Below, in pieces: positions 43,025-51,781 of a stretch of 64,000 nt of DNA (position 1 is the first letter of the stretch; each line of letters begins with the position of its first letter). This DNA is from Planococcus antarcticus DSM 14505 (GTDB taxonomy: Bacteria; Bacillota; Bacilli; Bacillales_A; Planococcaceae): positions 434,001 to 498,000 of the forward strand of contig NZ_CP016534.2 of the NCBI RefSeq assembly GCF_001687565.2, read 5' to 3'. Below the pieces are notes generated by a model, which saw only the letters and a program-made list of their open reading frames with translations, made no database searches and was not told the origin of the DNA. The translations under genes and the position numbers were made by a program.

Positions 43025-44314
43025 TCATGAAGTCGGTTTTTGAGAAGTAGATGCATCGCCCAACTGATTTAGCCGGTGTGCAAACGAATCATTGCGACCC
43101 GTTGGTGAACCATGCAAGACATCCTGCATCGAGTAAGCCTGTGATCCGTGCTCTGAAAAATCCAAACCCGCTTCTTCATCTTCGGCAGTAACTCTGAGTG
43201 GTACGATACTGCCAATTGCGAACAGCACTAAGCCAGTTGATAGTGAAGCCCACGCAATTACTGCCAGAACTCCGACTGCCTGGAGGCCAAGAATTTCCGT
43301 TCCACCACCATAAAGCAATCCACCAGTAGTATCAAACAAGCCGACTGCAAGCGTCCCCCAGATACCTGCAATACCGTGAACAGAGATAGCTCCGACCGGA
43401 TCGTCGACACGAATTTTCGAATCAAGCAAACGGATAGCTTCAGTCATGATAATTCCAGCAAGCAAACCGATGGCAATGGCGCCGAGGAAAGAAACGTTCG
43501 CTGCCCCTGCGGTAATACCAACAAGACCTGCGAGCGCACCGTTCATGGTCAAAGAAGCGTCAATGCGGCCATAGCGCAGTCGTGTATATCCAGCAGTGGC
43601 GATGACACCTGCAGAAGCTGCTAATAGTGTATTAGCGATTACTGGTGGCACGAGGGCAGGATCAGCTGCTAAGGTGCTGCCCCCGTTAAAACCAAACCAC
43701 CCGAGCCAAAGAATGAAAACACCTAATGCGCCAAGTGGCAAGCTATGACCAGGGATCGTATTGACGGTTTTTCCACTGTACTTGCCAATACGAGGACCGA
43801 TTTTCCAAGCGGCGATAAATGCAGCTACAGCCCCTGTCAAATGTACGACAGTCGAGCCGGCGAAATCAATGAAGCCGATTTGTGACAACCAGCCACCGCC
43901 CCATACCCAATGTCCGACCACTGGATAAATGACTGCGGTCATGGCGATAGTCAACAGAATATAAGCGGATAAGTTCATCCGTTCAGCAACGGCCCCCGAA
44001 ATGATCGTTGCGCAAGTGGCAGCGAAGACAGCTTGGAAAACAAAGAATCCAATGTCTTCAACTCCTGATAGGGCAAAACCTTCTGTCCCAATCAACCCAA
44101 AAGATGAAGGACCAAACATAAGAGCGTATCCAACAATAAAATAAAGAATTGATCCAAGTGAAACAGTGATTATATTTTTCATTAAAATATTCAATGTATT
44201 TTTAGAGCGCGTAAAGCCTGATTCCACCATGGCGAATCCTGCGTGCATGAAAAATACTAACATGGCCCCGAGCATCACCCATAACATATCTACTGAACTT
44301 TGAACTGCTTCCAT
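43025..44314 (-). CDS. amtB: ammonium transporter AmtB/NrgA
   Basis: A 429-residue ammonium channel with 11 helices. The ammonium-transporter signature DFAGSTVVHLTGAVAAFIAAW (about 150-171) is present, with the twin pore histidines expected in VVHLTG and later SVHGIAGIWG (near 315-324). It conducts ammonia/ammonium at low external concentration. It is the second gene of glnK-amtB, 12 bases behind, in the reverse order of some operons but the usual order glnK first for others. P-II gating of the channel is inferred from the family. Confidence 0.95.
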   Translation of the reverse strand: MEAVQSSVDMLWVMLGAMLVFFMHAGFAMVESGFTRSKNTLNILMKNIITVSLGSILYFIVGYALMFGPSSFGLIGTEGFALSGVEDIGFFVFQAVFAATCATIISGAVAERMNLSAYILLTIAMTAVIYPVVGHWVWGGGWLSQIGFIDFAGSTVVHLTGAVAAFIAAWKIGPRIGKYSGKTVNTIPGHSLPLGALGVFILWLGWFGFNGGSTLAADPALVPPVIANTLLAASAGVIATAGYTRLRYGRIDASLTMNGALAGLVGITAGAANVSFLGAIAIGLLAGIIMTEAIRLLDSKIRVDDPVGAISVHGIAGIWGTLAVGLFDTTGGLLYGGGTEILGLQAVGVLAVIAWASLSTGLVLFAIGSIVPLRVTAEDEEAGLDFSEHGSQAYSMQDVLHGSPTGRNDSFAHRLNQLGDASTSQKPTS

Positions 44315-44326
44315 CCAATCTCCTCC

Positions 44327-44668
44327 TTATCCAACTGCGACTGTGCCGCGTTCTTTTGTTCTGATTCGTATAGCTTCTTCGACAGGGAGAATGAAAATTT
44401 TGCCATCCCCGACCTGGCCGGTTGAAGCGTATTCCAGTAAAGCTTGAATGATGTCTTCAACCTTATGGTCATCCACTACCATCTCCAATTTCAATTTTGG
44501 AGAAAACTCCATCGTATAGGCATTACCTCGGAATAAACCGATTCGGCCTTCCTGCTTTCCGATTCCCGCAATTTCCGTTACACTCAAACCGTCTATACCT
44601 TCAAGTGCCAGAGCTTGGCGAACATCTGCGAAAACCGATGGTCGAATAATTGTTTCAATCTTTTTCAT
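44327..44668 (-). CDS. glnK: P-II family nitrogen regulator GlnK/NrgB
   Basis: A 113-residue P-II protein. It carries IETIIRPSVFADVRQALALEG (N-terminal strand and helix), a T-loop in GRIGLFRGNAYTMEF, and the C-terminal signature TGQVGDGKIFILPVEEAIRIRT. It trimerises, binds ATP/ADP and 2-oxoglutarate, and controls AmtB and, in Bacillus, the regulator TnrA. It starts the operon; the promoter has a GlnR/TnrA-type operator just downstream of the -10 box. ATG follows AGGAGGAAGAG. Confidence 0.95.
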   Translation of the reverse strand: MKKIETIIRPSVFADVRQALALEGIDGLSVTEIAGIGKQEGRIGLFRGNAYTMEFSPKLKLEMVVDDHKVEDIIQALLEYASTGQVGDGKIFILPVEEAIRIRTKERGTVAVG

Positions 44669-44684
44669 ATCTCTTCCTCCTTTA

Positions 44685-44729
44685 TGTTAGGTTTTATAAC
44701 ATATTAGTCTATATTTTCTGATAATGCAA
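44685..44729 (-). promoter_or_regulatory. glnK promoter with GlnR/TnrA box
   Basis: On the minus strand TTGCAT (44729-44724), 17 bases, then TAATAT (44706-44701), followed at once by TGTTATAAAACCTAACA (44701-44685), which matches TGTNAN-AWWW-TNTNACA at all but one defined position. Located over the transcription start, it would act as a repressor site, as expected for GlnR in nitrogen excess rather than TnrA activation. Confidence 0.75.
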
Positions 44730-45089
44730 GATTTATTTTAAAATTGCGTTAGGTTTCCTCACATTAAAAATAATAGAGGTGATATGGCATGTACAGAATT
44801 TCAGAAGAGTTAGCTACATTAGGGAAGCAAAGAATCAAAGAGTGTCCTGTTGAGGGCTTTGTTTGGGGGAGTGGTCCAGAAAATCCGGCAATCATGCTGG
44901 TAGGTGAAGCGCCAGGAGAAAACGAAGTAGAAACTGGCATTCCGTTTACAGGGCGTGCAGGAAAAGAATTGATGATTTCTCTTGAAAGTGTCGGTTTGGC
45001 AAGAGAAGATGTGTATATTGCAAGTGCAGTACGTAGCAGGCCTTATAGATGGGGAACCAAAAATAAGCGCAACGGTGAAACTATCGAAA

Positions 45090-45094
45090 GAAAA
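45090..45094. other. target-site duplication, left copy
   Basis: GAAAA immediately left of the IS end; the same five bases follow the other end at 46759-46763. Confidence 0.9.
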
Positions 45095-45289
45095 CCTGAA
45101 TTATTCACGCTTGGTCGCTCATCCGGGAATTTAGCTGAAATTCACTGATTGTCGAAATTTTTTAAGGCATATTTCCTCTTTTTCATTTCATCTACGTGAA
45201 ATTCTGCATCGACTCATTTAAAAAGAGCGTTTTTGGGCAGACGACTCCCTTGGCAGAGATCCAAATTTCAAAAAAGGAGTAATGAGAAG

Positions 45290-46606
45290 CTATTCGATTT
45301 TCAGCTGTTGAATCCGGGCGAGGATTTTCCAAAAGAAGTCTTGGTAGACAAAACTGGAAGACAATTTGAAGTAAAGAGACCGTCCTGACTTCACCAGCTT
45401 ACTGGCCACTTTTACCAGTCGTGTCCGGATGGTCTGGATCTGCATCTTCTTTTGCCCTTCCGGAAACGTTAATGTGCGCAGCCAATTCACTAAATTATAA
45501 GCCAACAGGCTTAGCATCATTTTCGCTTCGTTCACTTGGTAGGAATGGCTGTTCATTCGATCAAATCCAAACCCATTTTTAGCTTCTTTGATGTAATTTT
45601 CCATGGTTCCTCTTTTTTGATAGGTGCGGACAATGGCTTCCGGGGAGAACACGTCCGTGAAATTCGTCACAAAAAATGTATGGGTAAAGAACAATTCACC
45701 CGCAGGCCGTGCGGACTGGATGACGACTTTCCGGGGCTTATCCCATTTTTTCGCCTGATAGGTTGTTTCTGAAACATGATATTCGGTCTTTGTGCTGTCA
45801 GATGGTGTCGAAGATGGATGGTATTCCTCCGCAAGACATTGCAGGATGGCATTGGATTTGAGCCGGATGACGTAATAGACCGATTCCTTTTCACATAGTT
45901 CATACAAAGCCGGAACGGCAAACCCACTGTCCCCGCGGATGAACGGCGTCGTCTCAGGAAACTGTTCATTATAATGTTCAATCAGCGGCCGGATGAAATC
46001 CACGACTCCGTTGGATGTGTAGACATTGCCGGGGCGCAGCTGGGCTTTCAAGAAATCACCGGTGATCCCGTCAAAAGCGACCAACGGATGGAAACCGACC
46101 GTCCCGTAATGGGCATTGTACGCCGCATCGCACTGGTTGCCGTAGGTATCGGCATGTGTCGAGTCCAGATCGAAGATGATCGCTTCAGCTTTCCGGTGCC
46201 GATGCACTTTATCGAGCAGTTCCTGGTTGGCTTGTTGTAATTGAATCATCGCTTCCGGATTAAAACGTGGCCAAAAACGAGATAGACTGGGTTGGGAAGC
46301 TAACGCTCCTTGTCCGAGAACTTGAGTGAAAATCGGATCGTCCGTCAGGTGGTCCGCAGCATCATCTTCCGCATAACCCGCTATTATCTGGTAGATTTTC
46401 TGGCCGAATAATTTTTCGTTCGAATGGATCCAATGAGAACGAGTATCTTTCAAATGAAGATGCTTCGCCACGGTTTGCGAAAAGCCAAGCTTTACGTCGA
46501 ATTCCTTGAACAGGAACGCGCCGGTATCTGAGGAAAGTGAACCTCCATCATTTGATAATTTGATCTGACGATTGAAATCAAGGGATATTTGCGGTAATGT
46601 AGCCAT
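45290..46606 (-). CDS. IS1380-family DDE transposase
   Basis: A 438-residue transposase. The catalytic core shows IIFDLDSTHADTYGNQ (first D, about residues 141-156), IRGDSGFAVPALYE (second D, about 222-235) and QKRGTMENYIKEAKNGFG (E, about 324-341; YREK-like region). N-terminal ISLDFNRQIKLSNDGGSLSSDTGAFL is typical of IS1380 family. It cuts and joins the element's ends. Start ATG 46606 follows AAAGGATT on the minus strand. The frame is intact. Confidence 0.93.
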   Translation of the reverse strand: MATLPQISLDFNRQIKLSNDGGSLSSDTGAFLFKEFDVKLGFSQTVAKHLHLKDTRSHWIHSNEKLFGQKIYQIIAGYAEDDAADHLTDDPIFTQVLGQGALASQPSLSRFWPRFNPEAMIQLQQANQELLDKVHRHRKAEAIIFDLDSTHADTYGNQCDAAYNAHYGTVGFHPLVAFDGITGDFLKAQLRPGNVYTSNGVVDFIRPLIEHYNEQFPETTPFIRGDSGFAVPALYELCEKESVYYVIRLKSNAILQCLAEEYHPSSTPSDSTKTEYHVSETTYQAKKWDKPRKVVIQSARPAGELFFTHTFFVTNFTDVFSPEAIVRTYQKRGTMENYIKEAKNGFGFDRMNSHSYQVNEAKMMLSLLAYNLVNWLRTLTFPEGQKKMQIQTIRTRLVKVASKLVKSGRSLYFKLSSSFVYQDFFWKILARIQQLKIE

Positions 46607-46691
46607 AAGAAGAATCCTTTCTGTTGGTTATTTTGTGGTGATTTAACCTTAGCAGAAACGGATTCTTTTTTCATTTTTTTCATGCATAAGC

Positions 46692-46732
46692 AAAGGCCCC
46701 AAAAGCCGATGAACTCGGGTTTTGGGGCCTTT
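46692..46732. terminator. terminator inside the IS right end
   Basis: AAAGGCCCCAAAA / TTTTGGGGCCTTT perfect stem; likely insulates the transposase gene from outside transcription, as in many IS elements. Confidence 0.8.
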
Positions 46733-47137
46733 ATCAATAAATCGGTGAATAATTCAGGGAAAAGTTAACCGGGCGCCGACCAAAAAAGAAATCATTGCAC
46801 ATGCGCCGATATTGGATACGGAGATTCAGGACATCCAACCTCCGTTGATTGTGACTTTAGGAAATGTCGGTTTACAGCGGTTGATCGGTGCAAAAGCCAA
46901 AGTCACGGAACTTCATGGTGTTTTAATGGAGACACCGATTTTATACTGGGATGAAGAGAGAGGCAGCTTTAAAAAAACTGCTGAAGTTTATTATATTTTC
47001 CCTACTTTTCATCCGGCCAGCGTTTTTTATAATCCGTCTGTTCGTACAATGAAGGATGCGGATTGGCAGAAACTGAAGGGTCTGCTTGTAGAAGGGAGAT
47101 AAATGAACAACAGAAAATCTTTCCTGATTAAAAAAAG

Positions 47138-47180
47138 TTGCTCAAAGGAAACTTTTGGCGTACAATAATCATAGTTATTA
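47138..47180 (+). promoter_or_regulatory. zupT promoter with overlapping palindrome
   Basis: TTGCTC (47138-47143), 17 bases, TACAAT (47161-47166). The stretch TAATCATAGTTATTA over 47166-47180 is an imperfect palindrome right at the start of transcription, suggesting a metal-dependent repressor site, though it is not a clear Zur or Fur box. Confidence 0.5.
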
Positions 47181-47196
47181 GAATTGGAAGGAAGGC

Positions 47197-48012
47197 ATGT
47201 CTATGGATAGTACAGTCTTATTTGCGCTTGGATTAACTCTTTTTGCTGGACTAGCCACAGGGATAGGCAGTTTAATTGCGTTTTTTGCATCACGTACTAA
47301 TACAAAATTCCTATCGATTTCATTAGGTTTTTCGGCAGGGGTCATGATTTACGTTTCTATGATTGAAATCTTCTTTAAAGCAAAAGACGCTTTGACGAAT
47401 GCGCAAGGGGAGGTCACTGGATATTGGCTCACACTTGCTGGTTTTTTCGGTGGCATGGTTTTCATGGCATTAGTGGACCGTATTCTTCCTAAATTAGGGA
47501 ATCCGCATGAAGTCAAAACGGTAGAAGATATGGATGACGGACCGACCAATGACGAATATGCACGACTTCGGAAAATGGGTATTTTTACAGCATTAGCAAT
47601 TGGTATTCATAATTTCCCGGAAGGAATTGCCACGTTTATGTCAGCAATACAAGATCCGGCTCTCGGCATTGCCATTGCAATCGCAGTAGCGATTCACAAT
47701 ATACCAGAAGGAATTGCTGTCTCGGTGCCAATTTACTATGCGACTGGAAGTCGGAAAAAAGCGCTTAAATACAGTTTTCTATCAGGTATTTCAGAGCCTG
47801 TCGGAGCAATTGCTGCGTGGTTGTTCTTAATGCCGTTCCTCAGTGACACTTTGTTTGGCATTATATTTGCTGGCGTGGCTGGCATCATGGTCTTCATCTC
47901 GCTTGATGAGTTATTACCGGCCGCAAAACGCTACGACGAAGCACATCTATCCATCTATGGATTGGTTGCTGGTATGGCAGTAATGGCAGTCAGCTTGGTA
48001 TTGATCGTCTAA
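47197..48012 (+). CDS. zupT: ZIP-family zinc transporter ZupT
   Basis: A 271-residue transporter with eight helices. Metal-binding helices carry HNFPEGIATF (about 132-141) and HNIPEGIAVS (about 166-175), the paired ZupT signatures. It imports zinc and other divalent metals. The start is ATG 47197 or 47203; a purine-rich GGAAGGAAGG run precedes both. It has its own promoter with an overlapping palindrome, hinting at metal control. Confidence 0.9.
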   Translation: MSMDSTVLFALGLTLFAGLATGIGSLIAFFASRTNTKFLSISLGFSAGVMIYVSMIEIFFKAKDALTNAQGEVTGYWLTLAGFFGGMVFMALVDRILPKLGNPHEVKTVEDMDDGPTNDEYARLRKMGIFTALAIGIHNFPEGIATFMSAIQDPALGIAIAIAVAIHNIPEGIAVSVPIYYATGSRKKALKYSFLSGISEPVGAIAAWLFLMPFLSDTLFGIIFAGVAGIMVFISLDELLPAAKRYDEAHLSIYGLVAGMAVMAVSLVLIV

Positions 48013-48024
48013 TTATGAAGCTTC

Positions 48025-48066
48025 TAGCCTCCTTTTCTCGTAGTAGAGAGAAAAAGAGGCTTTTTC
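48025..48066 (+). terminator. terminator of zupT
   Basis: GCCTC..TTTTCTC / GAGAGAAAAAGAGGC extended stem followed by TTTTT. It ends two bases before the start of the DUF4003-like pseudogene. Confidence 0.8.
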
Positions 48067-48067
48067 T

Positions 48068-49013
48068 ATGGATATCAAACACATTGAACAGACTTTCTCA
48101 GAAGTGTCAAAAACAACAGGTTGGGCTGTAGATAAACGGATTGCATTGGCTGTCACTAATATATATTTGTCTCGTGGTCAGGGTTATGATGAAAAAAACA
48201 TGAGGCAGCAGTTGATACCATCAAAAAGAATGAGGGATGGACTTCGCCTCTGCGTTCCTATTTGCTTCATGTAGCGGCAGCTTTTATGGTGATGAAAGAA
48301 GAAGGCGTGGAAAGTTCATTGCAGCTGGTCAATCAAAATCAGAAGCGCTAAATAATTCAGAGTTTTGGAAAACATCCTATACGTACCTAGCGGCTCTGTT
48401 GATGAAGAATCCAGAACAAGCCGAACGGACAAGGAAATTATACGAAGAGATGAAGAAGCATCACAAGTTCCTTACGTCGAACGAAGACATGCCTTACGCT
48501 GCATTGCTTGGAAATAGAGAAGGATCGCTTGAAGAGCGGGCAACGACAATGAATATGTATTATCGGGATCTTCGCGAACAAAGATTCATTATGGGCAATG
48601 ATCTTCAATGGCTGTCTCAAATAATGACCTTTGACTCGCTTGCTTATGATTCGGAAATGGTAGGTAGGGTATTGGCAATCCATCAATTTTTTAAAGCGGC
48701 AAAAATAAAAATCCGTCTGACGCAGTATCTCATTCTAGGATTTTTAGCAGTAACGCAAGTGGATGGCGAAACGTTGAAAGAGATTGCGGAAAATACCCAT
48801 GAATTAGAAAAAAGCAAGATTTTCCGCTGGTACAAAGATATGGCTTTTTCTACCGCTGTCCAGCAGGCGATGGTCGATAATATAGAGGTTCAAGACATCT
48901 CTGCCATGACTTTTTCTACTTCGCTGGAAACTCTGATGCAAGCGCAGCAGGCTGCAATGATGGTCAGTATCAACGCGGCAATTATTTCTTCGACGAACAA
49001 TTCTTCTGGCTGA
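48068..49013 (+). pseudogene. DUF4003-like gene broken by two frameshifts
   Basis: Homology to DUF4003 runs through three frames: MDIKHIEQTFSEVSKTTGW ... YDEKN (to about 48200), then VDTIKKNEGWTSPLRSYLLHV ... MKEEGVESSLQLVNQNQK (to about 48345), then LNNSEFWKTSYTYLAALLMKNPEQAER ... to 49013. Each switch leaves clear homology on both sides, so two separate indels are needed. The intact protein would be about 315 residues, function unknown. ATG 48068 is preceded by a terminator and lacks a clear ribosome site. Confidence 0.8.
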
Positions 49014-49430
49014 GCCAAAAGTTGTCTTTTCTATATCACTTCGTCCGCTTCGTGAACGTCTCTAGCGCGCCACCTAGCCTATGGAAATGCCGGTGCTGGA
49101 GAATTTAGGAGAGTCTGAGGGATAATGTATTTTCAGGTAGTTAGCCAGAAGAAGAGCAAAACAGTGGAGACTCCTAAGAGAGCAGCGCGACAAAATGAAA
49201 AATCAATTTGGCCGTCTGGACCGGCGCAAGCTCTTGGCGACTGACAGCGCGACTTCCTAATGCGGCAGCTGCATGGCCATATCCTGCGGCCTGAAAGCAG
49301 AGCTGTTGTGTGAAATAGCGACAGTTAAAAATCACAACTTCAACCTATATAATCCAAGTAAATGCAATCAACAATGAGTTGTTTGAAAAAACAGACTTGT
49401 CATCAAGGCTTGTCACCATATCCCGTTGAG
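49014..49430. other. intergenic region with degenerate repeat (about 49157-49325)
   Basis: GTGGAGACTCCTAAGAGAGC, AGCAGCGCGAC and CCGGCGCAAGCTC resemble the second repeat family seen at 36.4 kb, heavily degraded. The rest has no convincing coding frame. Three TTGTCA hexamers lie at its right end and just beyond. Confidence 0.4.
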
Positions 49431-49431
49431 C

Positions 49432-49458
49432 GTATAGTTGTCAAAGATAAGACTATAC
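49432..49458. promoter_or_regulatory. inverted repeat upstream of the NiaP-like gene
   Basis: GTATAGT (49432-49438), 13 bases, ACTATAC (49452-49458), perfect 7-base arms, overlapping a TTGTCA -35-like box at 49438. TACATGTGTA follows at 49455. Likely a repressor operator; NiaR is one possibility given the transporter. Confidence 0.5.
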
Positions 49459-49483
49459 ATGTGTAAAGACAAGGGGAATGGCA

Positions 49484-50701
49484 ATGTCGACTGTAGCTGA
49501 GAAACAAACAGGTTCTATTTCAAAAAATAAATTATTATGGGTGGCGGGACTGGGGTGGCTCTTTGATGCAATGGATGTCGGAATTTTAGCTTTCGTCATT
49601 GCGGCATTGCATGAAGATTGGGGTCTGACTTCTAACCAAATGGGTTGGATCGGCAGTGTCAACTCGATTGGGATGGCGGTCGGCGCGTTCGTCTTCGGCA
49701 TTTATGCAGACCGTGTGGGTAGGAAGAAGATATTCATCATTACCTTGCTGCTATTTTCAATAGCTAGCGGAATCTCCGCCTTTACCACGACGCTTGCAGC
49801 GTTTATGATTCTGCGCTTTTTTGTTGGAATGGGATTAGGTGGCGAACTGCCGGTGGCATCTACTTTAGTATCCGAAAGCGTGCCGGCAAAAGAGCGTGGG
49901 CGCGTTGTTGTCCTGCTGGAAAGTTTTTGGGCAGCTGGCTGGCTAGTCGCTGCGATTATTTCGTATTTTATCATTCCATCTTTCGGGTGGCGGGTGGCAT
50001 TGCTACTGACTGCGCTGCCGGCGTTGTATGCATTATACTTGCGTCTCAACTTGCCCGATTCACCGCAGTTTTCCGCGAAAAAGAATGTGTTGAGATCGGT
50101 TTCCACCAACATCAAAGATGTCTGGTCAAAAAAATACAGACGCCCTACTTTGATGCTGTGGATCGTTTGGTTTACCGTCGTATTTTCGTATTATGGAATG
50201 TTCCTTTGGCTTCCGAGTGTGATGGTGCTTAAGGGATTCACCCTTATCCAAAGCTTTCAATATGTATTAATTATGACTTTGGCCCAATTGCCTGGATATT
50301 TTTCAGCTGCGTGGCTCATCGAGCGTGCCGGCCGGAAATTTGTATTGGTCACGTATTTGATTGGAACAGCTGCCAGCGCGCTGGCGTTCGGCAATGCGGA
50401 TACCATTACCTTATTGGTTATTGCTGGAGCTTTCCTGTCGTTCTTTAATCTGGGCGCATGGGGAGCGCTTTATGCATATTCACCGGAGCAATATCCGACA
50501 GTCATTCGTGGAACAGGGACAGGAATGGCCGCGTCTTTTGGTCGGATTGGCGGAGTTCTTGGACCGCTTCTGGTCGGTTCGATGCTGACGGCTGGTATTG
50601 GCATCAACGTGATTTTTGGGATTTTCTGTGTGTCCATCCTCATTGGCGCAATGGCTGTGGCATTTCTGGGAACCGAAACAAAGCAAATGGAATTGGAATA
50701 G
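49484..50701 (+). CDS. MFS transporter, NiaP/YceI-like (niacin or aromatic acid)
   Basis: A 405-residue major-facilitator protein with 12 helices. Segments WLFDAMDVGILAFVIAAL (about 25-42), the A-motif-like GIYADRVGRKKIF (about 71-83) and ESVPAKERGRVVVLLE are characteristic of the NiaP/YceI group, which imports nicotinic acid or related aromatic acids with protons. ATG 49484 has better spacing from AAGGGG than 49478. An inverted repeat and TTGTCA motifs upstream suggest regulated expression. Confidence 0.78.
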   Translation: MSTVAEKQTGSISKNKLLWVAGLGWLFDAMDVGILAFVIAALHEDWGLTSNQMGWIGSVNSIGMAVGAFVFGIYADRVGRKKIFIITLLLFSIASGISAFTTTLAAFMILRFFVGMGLGGELPVASTLVSESVPAKERGRVVVLLESFWAAGWLVAAIISYFIIPSFGWRVALLLTALPALYALYLRLNLPDSPQFSAKKNVLRSVSTNIKDVWSKKYRRPTLMLWIVWFTVVFSYYGMFLWLPSVMVLKGFTLIQSFQYVLIMTLAQLPGYFSAAWLIERAGRKFVLVTYLIGTAASALAFGNADTITLLVIAGAFLSFFNLGAWGALYAYSPEQYPTVIRGTGTGMAASFGRIGGVLGPLLVGSMLTAGIGINVIFGIFCVSILIGAMAVAFLGTETKQMELE

Positions 50702-50708
50702 ATTCACT

Positions 50709-50755
50709 CAAAAAACACCTTATCCAATCTCGCTTTGGAGAAAGGTGTTTTTTTA
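50709..50755 (+). terminator. Rho-independent terminator
   Basis: AAAAAACACCTT / AAGGTGTTTTTT stem, a longer loop, T run, eight bases after the NiaP-like stop. Confidence 0.85.
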
Positions 50756-50844
50756 TTAAAGAAATAACAGATATAGGCAGGAGATTTTCCATAATATAGC
50801 TAATACCTATGAAGAGGAATTGCGACAGAAATGGACGTGGAGAA

Positions 50845-51693
50845 ATGGAATTTCTTATCTACTCGGATTCAGCAGCTTTTACAGAAAGAGTGTCGCCGTT
50901 GCTGTATAAGAATGAAGATATTCATAGCTTGTTCCTGGGAGTTCTTGGACAAATTCAAGCCAATCAATATGAGGAATATTTTTTAGCGATTGCAGAAACT
51001 GGGCACGAAATTGTGGGTGCGTGTTTGATGACGCCGCCGCATGCTTTGCAACTGGTGGTTTTTCGGCACTTTCCTGAAATTGAAAAAGAAATTGCCGAAC
51101 GTCTACAAAATCTTGGAATCGAAATCAGCGGAATTGTCGGGGAACAGGAAACGAGCAGCTTGTTTGCGAAAGCGTGGACCAGACAAACGGAGGAAATGGT
51201 AAAAACATTGATGAACCAAGGATTATATCGCATTGATGCGGTTTATAAAGGATTGCGCAAAAGTGAGGGCTCCTGGCGAATTGCCAGTAAAAAAGATGGG
51301 GAAACACTTGAGAAATGGTACAGGCTTTTTGAAGTGGAGACAGGGATCGGCCGCCGTTCTAGTCAGGCGGAAGCGACTCATCAGATTTCCATATTTCTGG
51401 AAAGGAAGGAAGTCTATGTGTGGGAAGTGGATGGTGTTGCGGTTTCTTGCATGAAGAAATCACGTCCTTCAAAAAACGGCATAACCGTTTCTTTCGTGTT
51501 TACACCAGAGAGTTGGCGTGGCAACGGATATGCACGGACACTGGTTGCTGAAGTCACCGATGAATTGCTGCTAGAGTTTGATTTTGTAATGCTCTACACT
51601 GACCTGAACAATGCTACAGCCAATAAAATCTACAGAGAAATCGGCTACGTGCAAATCGCCAATCCGGTTCATCTTGTTTTTGAAGAAGAATAA
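50845..51693 (+). CDS. GNAT-family acetyltransferase, two-domain
   Basis: A 282-residue protein. The N-terminal ~140 residues form a degenerate GNAT-like domain; the C-terminal half has ITVSFVFTPESWRGNGYARTL (residues about 212-232) with the RGNGYA acetyl-CoA loop and a FVMLYTDLNNATANKIYREIGY tail. The acceptor is unknown. ATG 50845 follows GTGGAGA; an upstream start at 50809 is poorer. Monocistronic, just ahead of the OpuC-like operon. Confidence 0.72.
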   Translation: MEFLIYSDSAAFTERVSPLLYKNEDIHSLFLGVLGQIQANQYEEYFLAIAETGHEIVGACLMTPPHALQLVVFRHFPEIEKEIAERLQNLGIEISGIVGEQETSSLFAKAWTRQTEEMVKTLMNQGLYRIDAVYKGLRKSEGSWRIASKKDGETLEKWYRLFEVETGIGRRSSQAEATHQISIFLERKEVYVWEVDGVAVSCMKKSRPSKNGITVSFVFTPESWRGNGYARTLVAEVTDELLLEFDFVMLYTDLNNATANKIYREIGYVQIANPVHLVFEEE

Positions 51694-51735
51694 TTATTCC
51701 GTGAATACTTTAAAGGAGTAAAGTGAGTCGCCAGA

Positions 51736-51741
51736 GGGTAT
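51736..51741 (+). promoter_or_regulatory. sigma-B -10-like box upstream of opuCA
   Basis: GGGTAT followed by AAAAAA, 41 bases before the ATG, resembles the sigma-B -10 element; the -35 region (GTAAAG at about -12 spacing) is weak. opuC is under sigma-B in Listeria, so this is plausible but uncertain. Confidence 0.25.
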
Positions 51742-51781
51742 AAAAAAGCTAGGCTGAAAGAATCAGAAGGGAGCGGATGCT

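Larger units (their letters stand above)
45095..46758. mobile_element. IS1380-family insertion sequence, complete
   Basis: A 1664-bp element bounded by perfect terminal inverted repeats CCTGAATTATTCAC / GTGAATAATTCAGG (14 bases; more with mismatches), carrying one transposase gene on the minus strand and a strong terminator near its right end. A 5-bp duplication GAAAA flanks it, showing simple transposition. Insertion is recent, because the interrupted host frame has no other damage. Confidence 0.95.
44789..47102 (+). pseudogene. uracil-DNA glycosylase gene interrupted by an IS element
   Basis: The 5' part (44789-45094) encodes MYRISEELATLGKQ..., GEAPGENEVETGIPFTGRAGKEL (motif A of family 4/5 UDGs) and SAVRSRPYRWGTKN; the 3' part (46764-47102) continues VNRAPTKKE ... 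VTLGNVGLQRLIG and FHPASVFYNP. Removing the IS and one GAAAA copy restores a single 214-residue frame. Uracil-DNA glycosylase excises uracil in base-excision repair. The insertion splits the protein, so this copy should be inactive. Start ATG follows GAGGTG. Confidence 0.93.

Noticed and set aside
43025..44668. glnK-amtB as a transferred segment
   Set aside because: Base use and regulation match the neighbours; nothing suggests transfer.
51736..51741. Firm sigma-B promoter for opuCA
   Set aside because: The -10 fits but the -35 is weak, so it is listed only with low confidence.
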